Part shown: positions 13,848 to 28,130 of the stretch, in pieces
Position numbering within the stretch: the first letter of the stretch is position 1
Layout of the letters: each line of letters starts with the position of its first letter
Source of the DNA: Gordionus sp. m RMFG-2023
Taxonomy: Eukaryota > Nematomorpha > Gordioida > Chordodea > Parachordodidae
Length of the DNA stretch: 64,000 bases
NCBI RefSeq assembly: GCF_954871325.1
Contig: NC_088776.1
Coordinates: forward strand, 77,671 to 141,670
Direction: 5' to 3'
Position numbers and translations under genes: made by a program
Notes under the pieces: generated by a model
Told to the model about the DNA's origin: nothing
Database searches by the model: none
Seen by the model: only the letters and a program-made list of their open reading frames with translations

Positions 13848-16800
13848 CCCTAACCCTAACCTTAACCCTAACCCTAACCCTAACCCAAAACCTAACCCTA
13901 ACCCTAGCCATAACCCAAAATGCTTGAAATTTCTTCAATCAAAATAAATTTTAAAAAAAGCTAAAAATTATATCTGTTTCCCTTATATTTTTTTGAAAAG
14001 ATTTTCACAATTATTATATGATTTTCACAAAATTATTTTATTTAATTTTACGAGTTAGTAAGACATTGATAATTACTACCAAAATCATATTATGCACTTA
14101 GATAAAATAATTAATAAATATGTCTGAGCATATTATATTTTCTAAAATCGGTGAAAATTATATATATTACTTAAAAAATTCATATGTTGGGTATATAATA
14201 AAAATTACTTGAAGTACTGTTAATTAGAGTAATTAAGGATAGATATAATATATGAAATAGCACTAACAGATATCTATTGTAAGTTAACGCTAACCCTAAC
14301 ACTAATCCTAACCCTAACCCTAACACTAACCCTAACCCTAACCCTAACCCTAACCCTAACCCTAACCCTAACCCTAACCCTAACCTTAACCCTAACCCTA
14401 ACCCTAACCCAAAACCTAACCCTAACCCTAGCCCTAACCCTAAATGCTTGAAATTTCTTCAATCAAAATAAATTTTAAAAAAAGCTAAAAATTATATCTG
14501 TTTCCCTTATATTTTTTGAAAAGATTTTCACAATTATTATTAGATTTTCACAAAATTATTTTATTTAATTTTACGAGTTAGTAAGACATAGATAATTACT
14601 ACCAAAATCATATTATGCACTTAGATAAAATTATTAATAAATATGTCTGAGCATATTATATTTTCTAAAATCGGTGAAAATAATAAATATTACTTCAAAA
14701 ATTCATATGTTGGGAATATAATAAAAATTACTTGAAGTACTGTTAATTAGAGTTAGATATAATATATGAAATAGCACTAACAGACATCTATTGTAATATA
14801 ACGATAACCCTAACCCTAATCCTAACCCTAACCCTAACCATAACACTAACACTAACACTAACCCTAACCCTAACCCTAACCCTAACCTATACCCTAACCC
14901 TAACCCTAACCCTAAACCTAAATGCTTGAAATTTCTTCAATCAAAATAAATTTTAAAAAAAGCTAAAAATTTTATCTATTTTTCTAATATTTTTTTGAAA
15001 AATCATAGAAGATTTTGCACAATTATTATTTCATTTTCACAAAATTATTTTATTTAATTTTACGAGTTAGTAAGACATAGATAATTACTACCAAAATCAT
15101 ATTATGCACTTAGATAAAATAATTAATAAATATGTCTGAGCATATTATATTTTCTAAAATCGGTGAAAATAATATATATTACTTAAAAAATTCATATGTT
15201 GGGTATATAATAAAAATTACTTGAAGTACTGTTAATTAGAGTAATTAAGGATAGATATAATATATGAAATGGCACTAACAGATATCTATTGTTAGGGTTA
15301 ACGCTAACCCTAACCCTAATCCTAACCCTAACCCTAAAACTAACCCTAACCCTAACCCTAAATGCTTGAAATTTCTTCAATCAAAATAAATTTTAAAAAA
15401 AGCTAAAAATTTTATCTATTTTCCTAATATTTTTTTGAAAAATCATAGAAGATTTTGCACAATTATTATTTCATTTTCACAAAATTATTTTATTTAATTT
15501 TACGAGTTAGTTAGACATAGATAATTACTACCAAAATCATATTATGCACTTAGATAAAATAATTAATAAATATGTCTGAGCATATTATATTTTCTAAAAT
15601 CGGTGAAAATAATAAATATTATTTAAAAAATTCATATGTTGGGAATATAATAAAAATTACTTGAAGTACTGTTAATTAGAGTTAGATATAATATATGAAA
15701 TAGCACTAACAGATATCTATTGTAAGTTAACGCTAACCCTAACCCTAACCCAAAACCTAACCCTAACCCTAACCCTAACCCTAGCCCTAACCCTAAATGC
15801 TTGAAATTTCTTCAATCAAAATAAATTTTAAAAAAAGCTAAAAATTATATCTGTTTCCCTTATATTTTTTTGAAAAGATTTTCACAATTGTTATATGATT
15901 TTCACAAAATTATTTTATTTAATTTTACGAGTTAGTAAGACATAGATAATTACTACCAAAATCATATTATGCACTTAGATAAAATAATTAATAAATATGT
16001 CTGAGCATATTATATTTTCTAAAATCGGTGAAAATAATATATATTACTTAAAAAATTCATATGTTGGGTATATAATAAAAATTACTTGAAGTACTGTTAA
16101 TTAGAGTTAGATATAATATATGAAATAGCACTAACAGATATCTATTGTAAGTTAACGCTAACCCTTACCCTAACCCTACTAACCCTAACCCTAACCATAA
16201 CACTAACACTAACCCTAACCCTAACCCTAACCCTAACCCTTACCTTAACCCTAACCCTAACCCTAACCCTAACCCTAACCCTAAACCTAAATGCTTGAAA
16301 TTTCTTCAATCAAAATAAATTTTAAAAAAAGCTAAAAATTTTATCTATTTTTTAATATTTTTTTGAAAAATCATAGAAGATTTTGCACAATTATTATTTC
16401 ATTTTCACAAAATTATTTTATTTAATTTTAAGAGTTAGTAAGACATAGATAATTACTACCAAAATCATATTATGCACTTAGATAAAATAATTAATAAATA
16501 TGTCTGAGCATATTATATTTTCTAAAATCGGTGAAAATAATATATATTACTTAAAAAATTTATATGTTGGGAATATAATAAAAATTACTTGAAGTACTGT
16601 TAATTAGAGTAATTAAAGCTAGATATAATATATGAAATAGCACTAACAGATATCTATTGTAAGTTAACGCTAACCCTAACCCTAATCCTAACCCTAACCT
16701 TAACACCCTAACCCTAACCCTAACACTAACCCTAACCCTAACCCTAACCCTAACCTTAACCCTAACCCTAACCCTAACCCAAAACCTAACCCTAACCCTA

Positions 16801-19800
16801 ACCCTAGCCCTAACCCTAAATGCTTGAAATTTCTTCAATCAAAATAAATTTTAAAAAAAGCTAAAAATTATATCTGTTTCCCTTATATTTTTTTGAAAAG
16901 ATTTTCACAATTATTATTAGATTTTCACAAAATTATTTTATTTAATTTTACGAGTTAGTAAGACATAGATAATTACTACCAAAATCATATTATGCACTTA
17001 GATAAAATTATTAATAAATATGTCTGAGCATATTATATTTTCTAAAATCGGTGAAAATAATAAATATTACTTAAAAAATTCATATGTTGGGAATATAATA
17101 AAAATTACTTGAAGTACTGTTAATTAGAGTTAGATATAATATATGAAATAGCACTAACAGACATCTATTGTAATATAACGCTAACCCTAACCCTAATCCT
17201 AACCCTAACCCTAACCATAACACTAACACTAACACTAACCCTAACCCTAACCCTAACCCTAACCTATACCCTAACCCTAACCCTAACCCTAAACCTAAAT
17301 GCTTGAAATTTCTTCAATCAAAATAAATTTTAAAAAAAGCTAAAAATTTAATCTATTTTCCTAATATTTTTTGAAAAATCATAGAAGATTTTGCACAATT
17401 ATTATTTCATTTTCACAAAATTATTTTATTTAATTTTACGAGTTAGTAAGACATAGATAATTACTACCAAAATCATATTATGCACTTAGATAATATAATT
17501 AATAAATATGTCTGAGCATATTATATTTTCTAAAATCGGTGAAAATAATATATATTACTTAAAAAATTCATATGTTGGGTATATAATAAAAATTACTTGA
17601 AGTACTGTTAATTAGAGTAATTAAAGCTAGATATAATATATGAAATAGCACTAACAGATATCTATTGTAAGTTAACGCTAACCCTAACCCTAATCCTAAC
17701 CCTAACCCTAACACCCTAACCCTAACCCTAACCCTAACCCTAACCCTAACCCTAACCCTAACCCTAACCCTAACCCTAACCCTAACCCTAACCCTAACCC
17801 TAAACCTAAATGCTTGAAATTTCTTCAATCAAAATAAATTTTAAAAAAAGCTAAAAATTTTATCTATTTTTTAATATTTTTTTGAAAAATCATAGAAGAT
17901 TTTGCACAATTATTATTTCATTTTCACAAAATTATTTTATTTAATTTTAAGAGTTAGTAAGACATAGATAATTACTACCAAAATCATATTATGCACTTAG
18001 ATAAAATAATTAATAAATATATCTGAGCATATTATATTTTCTAAAATCGGTGAAAATAATATATATTACTTAAAAAATTCATATGTTGGGAATATAATAA
18101 AAATTACTTGAAGTACTGTTAATTAGAGTAATTAAAGCTAGATATAATATATGAAATAGCACTAACAGATATCTATTGTAAGTTAACGCTAACCCTAACC
18201 CTAATCCTAACCCTAACCCTAACACCCTAACCCTAACCCTAACCCTAACCCTAACCCTAACCCTAACCCTAACCCTAACCCTAACCCTAACCCTAACCTT
18301 AACCCTAACCCTAACCCTAACCCAAAACCTAACCCTAACCCTAACCCTAGCCCTAACCCTAAATGCTTAAAATTTCTTCAATCAAAATAAATTTTAAAAA
18401 AAGCTAAAAATTATATCTGTTTCCCTTATATTTTTTTGAAAAGATTTTCACAATTATTATATGATTTTCACAAAATTATTTTATTTAATTTTACGAGTTA
18501 GTAAGACATAGATAATTACTACCAAAATCATATTATGCACTTAGATAAAATAATTAATAAATATGTCTGAGCATATTATATTTTCTAAAATCGGTGAAAA
18601 TAATAAATATTACTTAAAAAATTCATATGTTGGGAATATAATAAAAATTACTTGAAGTTCTGTTAATTAGAGTTAGATATAATATATGAAATAGCACTAA
18701 CAGGTATCTATTGTAAGTTAACGCTAACCCTAACCCTAACCCTAATCCTAACCCTAACCCTAACTCTAACCCTAACATTAACACTAACCCTAACCCTAAC
18801 TCTTACCTTAACCCTAACCCTAACCCTAACCCTAACCCTAAACCTAAATGCTTGAAATTTCTTCAATCAAAATAAATTTAAAAAAAAGCTAAAAATTTTA
18901 TCTATTTTCCTAATATTTTTATGAAAAATCATAGAAGATTTTGCACAATTATTATTTCATTTTCACAAAATTATTTTATTTAATTTTACGAGTTAGTAAG
19001 ACATAGATAATTACTACCAAAATCATATTATGCACTTAGATAAAATAATTAATAAATATGTCTGAGCATATTATATTTTCTAAAATCGGTGAAAATAATA
19101 TATATTACTTAAAAAATTCATATGTTGGGTATATAATAAAAATTACTTGAAGTACTGTTAATTAGAGTAATTAAGGATTGATTTAATATATGAAATAGCA
19201 CTAAGAGATATCTATTGTAAGTTAACGCTAACCCTAACCCTAATCCTAACACTAACCCTAACCCTAACCCTAACCCTAACCCTAACCCTAACCTTAACCC
19301 TAACCCTAACCCTAACCCAAAACCTAACCCTAACCCTAGCCCTAACCCTAAATGCTTGAAATTTCTTCAATCAAAATAAATTTTAAAAAAAGCTAAAAAT
19401 TATATCTGTTTCCCTTATATTTTTTTGAAAAGATTTTCACAATTATTATTTGATTTTCACAAAATTATTTTATTTAATTTTACGAGTTAGTAAGACATAG
19501 ATAATTACTACCAAAATCATATTATGCACTTAGATAAAATTATTAATAAATATGTCTGAGCATATTATATTTTCTAAAATCGGTGAAAATAATATATATT
19601 ACTTAAAAAATTCATATGTTGGGAATATAATAAAAATTACTTGAAATACTGTTAATTAGAGTTAGATATAATATATGAAATAGCACTAACAGATATCTAT
19701 TGTAAGTTAACGCTAACCCTAACCCTAACCCTAATCCTAACCCTAACCCTAACCATAACACTAACACTAACCCTAACCCTAACCCTAACCCTAACCCTTA

Positions 19801-22673
19801 CCTTAACCCTAACCCTAACCCTAAACCTAAATGCTTGAAATTTCTTCAATCAAAATAAATTTTAAAAAAAGCTAAAAATTTTATCTATTTTCCTAATATT
19901 TTTTTGAAAAATCATAGAAGATTTTGCACAATTATTATTTCATTTTCACAAAATTATTTTATTTAATTTTACGAGTTAGTTAGACATAGATAATTACTAC
20001 CAAAATCATATTATGCACTTAGATAAAATAATTAATAAATATGTCTGAGCATATTATATTTTCTAAAATCGGTGAAAATAATAAATATTATTTAAAAAAT
20101 TCATATGTTGGGAATATAATAAAAATTACTTGAAGTACTGTTAATTAGAGTTAGATATAATATATGAAATAGCACTAACAGATATCTATTGTAAGTTAAC
20201 GCTAACCCTAATCCTAACCCAAAACCTAACCCTAACCCTAACCCTAACCCTAGCCCTAACCCTAAATGCTTGAAATTTCTTCAATCAAAATAAATTTTAA
20301 AAAAAGCTAAAAATTATATCTGTTTCCCTTATATTTTTTTGAAAAGATTTTCACAATTGTTATATGATTTTCACAAAATTATTTTATTTAATTTTACGAG
20401 TTAGTAAGACATAGATAATTACTACCAAAATCATATTATGCACTTAGATAAAATAATTAATAAATATGTCTGAGCATATTATATTTTCTAAAATCGGTGA
20501 AAATAATATATATTACTTAAAAAATTCATATGTTGGGTATATAATAAAAATTACTTGAAATACTGTTAATTAGAGTTAGATATAATATATGAAATAGCAC
20601 TAACAGATATCTATTGTAAGTTAACGCTAACCCTAACCCTAACCCTAATCCTAACCCTAACCCTAACCATAACACTAACACTAACCCTAACCCTAACCCT
20701 AACCCTAACCCTTACCTTAACCCTAACCCTAACCCTAACCCTACCCTAAACCTAAATGCTTGAAATTTCTTCAATCAAAATAAATTTTAAAAAAAGCTAA
20801 AAATTTTATCTATTTTTTAATATTTTTTTGAAAAATCATAGAAGATTTTGCACAATTATTATTTCATTTTCACAAAATTATTTTATTTAATTTTAATAGT
20901 TAGTAAGACATAGATAATTACTACCAAAATCATATTATGCACTTAGATAAAATTATTAATAAATATGTCTGAGCATATTATATTTTCTAAAATCGGTGAA
21001 AATAATATATATTACTTAAAAAATTCATATGTTGGGAATATAATAAAAATTACTTGAAGTACTGTTAATTAGAGTAAACAAAGCTAGATATAATATATGA
21101 AATAGCACTAACAGATATCTATTGTAAGTTAACGCTAACCCTAACCCTAATCCTAACCCTAACCCTAACACCCTAACCCTAACCCTAACCCTAACCCTAA
21201 CCCTAACCCTAACCTTAACCCTAACCCTAACCCTAACCCAAAACCTAACCCTAACCCTAACCCTAACCCTAAATGCTTGAAATTTCTTCAATCAAAATAA
21301 ATTTTAAAAAAAGCTAAAAATTATATCTGTTTCCCTTATATTTTTTTGAAAAGATTTTCACAATTATTATATGATTTTCACAAAATTATTTTATTTAATT
21401 TTACGAGTTAGTAAGACATAGATAATTACTACCAAAATCATATTATGCACTTAGATAAAATAATTAATAAATATGTCTGAGCATATTATATTTTCTAAAA
21501 TCGGTGAAAATAATAAATATTACTTAAAAAATTCATATGTTGGGAATATAATAAAAATTATTTGAAGTTCTGTTAATTAGAGTTAGATATAATATATGAA
21601 ATAGCACTAACAGGTATCTATTGTAAGTTAACGCTAACCCTAACCCTAACCCTAATCCTAACCCTAACCCTAACTCTAACCCTAACATTAACACTAACCC
21701 TAACCCTAACTCTTACCTTAACCCTAACCCTAACCCTAACCCTAACCCTAAACCTAAATGCTTGAAATTTCTTCAATCAAAATAAATTTTAAAAAAAGCT
21801 AAAAATTTTATCTATTTTCCTAATATTTTTATGAAAAATCATAGAAGATTTTGCACAATTATTATTTCATTTTCACAAAATTATTTTATTTAATTTTACG
21901 AGTTAGTAAGACATAGATAATTACTACCAAAATCATATTATGCACTTAGATAAAATAATTAATAAATATGTCTGAGCATATTATATTTTCTAAAATCGGT
22001 GAAAATAATAAATATTACTTAAAAAATTCATATGTTGGGAATATAATAAAAATTACTTGAAGTACTGTTAATTAGAGTTAGAAATAATATATGAAATAGC
22101 ACTAACAAATATCTATTGTAAGTTAACGCTAACCCTAACCCTAATCCTAACCCTAACACTAACCCTAACCCTAACCCTAACCCTAACCCTAACCCTAACC
22201 GTAACCCTAACCCTAACCCTAACCCTAACACTAACCGTAACCCTAACCCTAACCTTAACCCTAACCCTAACCCTAAATGCTTGAAATTTCTTCAATCAAA
22301 ATAAATTTTTAAAAAAGCTAAAAATTTTATCTGTTTTCCTTATATTTTTTTGAAAAATCATAAAAGATTTTGCACAATTATTATTTGATTTTCACAAAAT
22401 TATTTTATTTAATTTTACGAGTTAGTAAGACATAGATAATTACTACCAAAATCATATTATGCACTTAGATAAAATAATTAATAAATATATCTGAGCATAG
22501 TATATTTTCTAAAATCGGTGAAAATAATATATATTACTTAAAAAATTCATATGTTGGGTATATAATAAAAATTACTTGAAGTACTGTTAATTAGAGTAAT
22601 TAAGGATAGATATAATATATGAAATAGCACTAACAGATATCTATTGTAAGTTAACGCTAACCCTAACCCTAAT

Positions 22674-22714
<41 letters not shown>

Positions 22715-25700
22715 CCCTAACCCTAACCTTAACCCTAACCCTAACCCTAACCCAAAACCTAACCCTAACCCTAGCCATAACCCAAAATGCTTGAAATTTC
22801 TTCAATCAAAATAAATTTTAAAAAAAGCTAAAAATTATATCTGTTTCCCTTATATTTTTTTGAAAAGATTTTCACAATTATTATATGATTTTCACAAAAT
22901 TATTTTATTTAATTTTACGAGTTAGTAAGACATTGATAATTACTACCAAAATCATATTATGCACTTAGATAAAATAATTAATAAATATGTCTGAGCATAT
23001 TATATTTTCTAAAATCGGTGAAAATTATATATATTACTTAAAAAATTCATATGTTGGGTATATAATAAAAATTACTTGAAGTACTGTTAATTAGAGTAAT
23101 TAAGGATAGATATAATATATGAAATAGCACTAACAGATATCTATTGTAAGTTAACGCTAACCCTAACACTAATCCTAACCCTAACCCTAACACTAACCCT
23201 AACCCTAACCCTAACCCTAACCCTAACCCTAACCCTAACCCTAACCCTAACCTTAACCCTAACCCTAACCCTAACCCAAAACCTAACCCTAACCCTAGCC
23301 CTAACCCTAAATGCTTGAAATTTCTTCAATCAAAATAAATTTTAAAAAAAGCTAAAAATTATATCTGTTTCCCTTATATTTTTTGAAAAGATTTTCACAA
23401 TTATTATTAGATTTTCACAAAATTATTTTATTTAATTTTACGAGTTAGTAAGACATAGATAATTACTACCAAAATCATATTATGCACTTAGATAAAATTA
23501 TTAATAAATATGTCTGAGCATATTATATTTTCTAAAATCGGTGAAAATAATAAATATTACTTCAAAAATTCATATGTTGGGAATATAATAAAAATTACTT
23601 GAAGTACTGTTAATTAGAGTTAGATATAATATATGAAATAGCACTAACAGACATCTATTGTAATATAACGATAACCCTAACCCTAATCCTAACCCTAACC
23701 CTAACCATAACACTAACACTAACACTAACCCTAACCCTAACCCTAACCCTAACCTATACCCTAACCCTAACCCTAACCCTAAACCTAAATGCTTGAAATT
23801 TCTTCAATCAAAATAAATTTTAAAAAAAGCTAAAAATTTTATCTATTTTTCTAATATTTTTTTGAAAAATCATAGAAGATTTTGCACAATTATTATTTCA
23901 TTTTCACAAAATTATTTTATTTAATTTTACGAGTTAGTAAGACATAGATAATTACTACCAAAATCATATTATGCACTTAGATAAAATAATTAATAAATAT
24001 GTCTGAGCATATTATATTTTCTAAAATCGGTGAAAATAATATATATTACTTAAAAAATTCATATGTTGGGTATATAATAAAAATTACTTGAAGTACTGTT
24101 AATTAGAGTAATTAAGGATAGATATAATATATGAAATGGCACTAACAGATATCTATTGTTAGGGTTAACGCTAACCCTAACCCTAATCCTAACCCTAACC
24201 CTAAAACTAACCCTAACCCTAACCCTAAATGCTTGAAATTTCTTCAATCAAAATAAATTTTAAAAAAAGCTAAAAATTTTATCTATTTTCCTAATATTTT
24301 TTTGAAAAATCATAGAAGATTTTGCACAATTATTATTTCATTTTCACAAAATTATTTTATTTAATTTTACGAGTTAGTTAGACATAGATAATTACTACCA
24401 AAATCATATTATGCACTTAGATAAAATAATTAATAAATATGTCTGAGCATATTATATTTTCTAAAATCGGTGAAAATAATAAATATTATTTAAAAAATTC
24501 ATATGTTGGGAATATAATAAAAATTACTTGAAGTACTGTTAATTAGAGTTAGATATAATATATGAAATAGCACTAACAGATATCTATTGTAAGTTAACGC
24601 TAACCCTAACCCTAACCCAAAACCTAACCCTAACCCTAACCCTAACCCTAGCCCTAACCCTAAATGCTTGAAATTTCTTCAATCAAAATAAATTTTAAAA
24701 AAAGCTAAAAATTATATCTGTTTCCCTTATATTTTTTTGAAAAGATTTTCACAATTGTTATATGATTTTCACAAAATTATTTTATTTAATTTTACGAGTT
24801 AGTAAGACATAGATAATTACTACCAAAATCATATTATGCACTTAGATAAAATAATTAATAAATATGTCTGAGCATATTATATTTTCTAAAATCGGTGAAA
24901 ATAATATATATTACTTAAAAAATTCATATGTTGGGTATATAATAAAAATTACTTGAAGTACTGTTAATTAGAGTTAGATATAATATATGAAATAGCACTA
25001 ACAGATATCTATTGTAAGTTAACGCTAACCCTTACCCTAACCCTACTAACCCTAACCCTAACCATAACACTAACACTAACCCTAACCCTAACCCTAACCC
25101 TAACCCTTACCTTAACCCTAACCCTAACCCTAACCCTAACCCTAACCCTAAACCTAAATGCTTGAAATTTCTTCAATCAAAATAAATTTTAAAAAAAGCT
25201 AAAAATTTTATCTATTTTTTAATATTTTTTTGAAAAATCATAGAAGATTTTGCACAATTATTATTTCATTTTCACAAAATTATTTTATTTAATTTTAAGA
25301 GTTAGTAAGACATAGATAATTACTACCAAAATCATATTATGCACTTAGATAAAATAATTAATAAATATGTCTGAGCATATTATATTTTCTAAAATCGGTG
25401 AAAATAATATATATTACTTAAAAAATTTATATGTTGGGAATATAATAAAAATTACTTGAAGTACTGTTAATTAGAGTAATTAAAGCTAGATATAATATAT
25501 GAAATAGCACTAACAGATATCTATTGTAAGTTAACGCTAACCCTAACCCTAATCCTAACCCTAACCTTAACACCCTAACCCTAACCCTAACACTAACCCT
25601 AACCCTAACCCTAACCCTAACCTTAACCCTAACCCTAACCCTAACCCAAAACCTAACCCTAACCCTAACCCTAGCCCTAACCCTAAATGCTTGAAATTTC

Positions 25701-28130
25701 TTCAATCAAAATAAATTTTAAAAAAAGCTAAAAATTATATCTGTTTCCCTTATATTTTTTTGAAAAGATTTTCACAATTATTATTAGATTTTCACAAAAT
25801 TATTTTATTTAATTTTACGAGTTAGTAAGACATAGATAATTACTACCAAAATCATATTATGCACTTAGATAAAATTATTAATAAATATGTCTGAGCATAT
25901 TATATTTTCTAAAATCGGTGAAAATAATAAATATTACTTAAAAAATTCATATGTTGGGAATATAATAAAAATTACTTGAAGTACTGTTAATTAGAGTTAG
26001 ATATAATATATGAAATAGCACTAACAGACATCTATTGTAATATAACGCTAACCCTAACCCTAATCCTAACCCTAACCCTAACCATAACACTAACACTAAC
26101 ACTAACCCTAACCCTAACCCTAACCCTAACCTATACCCTAACCCTAACCCTAACCCTAAACCTAAATGCTTGAAATTTCTTCAATCAAAATAAATTTTAA
26201 AAAAAGCTAAAAATTTAATCTATTTTCCTAATATTTTTTGAAAAATCATAGAAGATTTTGCACAATTATTATTTCATTTTCACAAAATTATTTTATTTAA
26301 TTTTACGAGTTAGTAAGACATAGATAATTACTACCAAAATCATATTATGCACTTAGATAATATAATTAATAAATATGTCTGAGCATATTATATTTTCTAA
26401 AATCGGTGAAAATAATATATATTACTTAAAAAATTCATATGTTGGGTATATAATAAAAATTACTTGAAGTACTGTTAATTAGAGTAATTAAAGCTAGATA
26501 TAATATATGAAATAGCACTAACAGATATCTATTGTAAGTTAACGCTAACCCTAACCCTAATCCTAACCCTAACCCTAACACCCTAACCCTAACCCTAACC
26601 CTAACCCTAACCCTAACCCTAACCCTAACCCTAACCCTAACCCTAACCCTAACCCTAACCCTAACCCTAACCCTAACCCTAAACCTAAATGCTTGAAATT
26701 TCTTCAATCAAAATAAATTTTAAAAAAAGCTAAAAATTTTATCTATTTTTTAATATTTTTTTGAAAAATCATAGAAGATTTTGCACAATTATTATTTCAT
26801 TTTCACAAAATTATTTTATTTAATTTTAAGAGTTAGTAAGACATAGATAATTACTACCAAAATCATATTATGCACTTAGATAAAATAATTAATAAATATA
26901 TCTGAGCATATTATATTTTCTAAAATCGGTGAAAATAATATATATTACTTAAAAAATTCATATGTTGGGAATATAATAAAAATTACTTGAAGTACTGTTA
27001 ATTAGAGTAATTAAAGCTAGATATAATATATGAAATAGCACTAACAGATATCTATTGTAAGTTAACGCTAACCCTAACCCTAATCCTAACCCTAACCCTA
27101 ACACCCTAACCCTAACCCTAACCCTAACCCTAACCCTAACCCTAACCCTAACCCTAACCCTAACCCTAACCCTAACCCTAACCTTAACCCTAACCCTAAC
27201 CCTAACCCAAAACCTAACCCTAACCCTAACCCTAGCCCTAACCCTAAATGCTTAAAATTTCTTCAATCAAAATAAATTTTAAAAAAAGCTAAAAATTATA
27301 TCTGTTTCCCTTATATTTTTTTGAAAAGATTTTCACAATTATTATATGATTTTCACAAAATTATTTTATTTAATTTTACGAGTTAGTAAGACATAGATAA
27401 TTACTACCAAAATCATATTATGCACTTAGATAAAATAATTAATAAATATGTCTGAGCATATTATATTTTCTAAAATCGGTGAAAATAATAAATATTACTT
27501 AAAAAATTCATATGTTGGGAATATAATAAAAATTACTTGAAGTTCTGTTAATTAGAGTTAGATATAATATATGAAATAGCACTAACAGGTATCTATTGTA
27601 AGTTAACGCTAACCCTAACCCTAACCCTAATCCTAACCCTAACCCTAACTCTAACCCTAACATTAACACTAACCCTAACCCTAACTCTTACCTTAACCCT
27701 AACCCTAACCCTAACCCTAACCCTAAACCTAAATGCTTGAAATTTCTTCAATCAAAATAAATTTAAAAAAAAGCTAAAAATTTTATCTATTTTCCTAATA
27801 TTTTTATGAAAAATCATAGAAGATTTTGCACAATTATTATTTCATTTTCACAAAATTATTTTATTTAATTTTACGAGTTAGTAAGACATAGATAATTACT
27901 ACCAAAATCATATTATGCACTTAGATAAAATAATTAATAAATATGTCTGAGCATATTATATTTTCTAAAATCGGTGAAAATAATATATATTACTTAAAAA
28001 ATTCATATGTTGGGTATATAATAAAAATTACTTGAAGTACTGTTAATTAGAGTAATTAAGGATTGATTTAATATATGAAATAGCACTAAGAGATATCTAT
28101 TGTAAGTTAACGCTAACCCTAACCCTAATC
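10350..28130. repeat. Tandem duplication of an 18-unit block, period about 8.87 kb
   Basis: About 10,350-19,217 is repeated at about 19,217-28,100. Seven successive telomere-block landmarks (12,158, 13,161, 13,246, 14,274, 15,192, 16,560 and 17,568) recur at exactly +8,867. Beyond an array-length change near 17.7 kb the offset becomes about 8,879 to 8,885. Rare variants such as ACCCTACCCTAAACC (about 11,870 and 20,737) and the GGATTGATTTAATAT end (19,175 and 28,060) confirm the match. The two copies abut near 19,217-19,245. Confidence 0.93.

Noticed and set aside
10350-28130. Equal periods (8.87 kb in the satellite, about 8.8 kb in the proximal composite) as a sign of common origin
   Set aside because: The two sequences share no recognisable similarity, so the similar lengths are probably coincidence.
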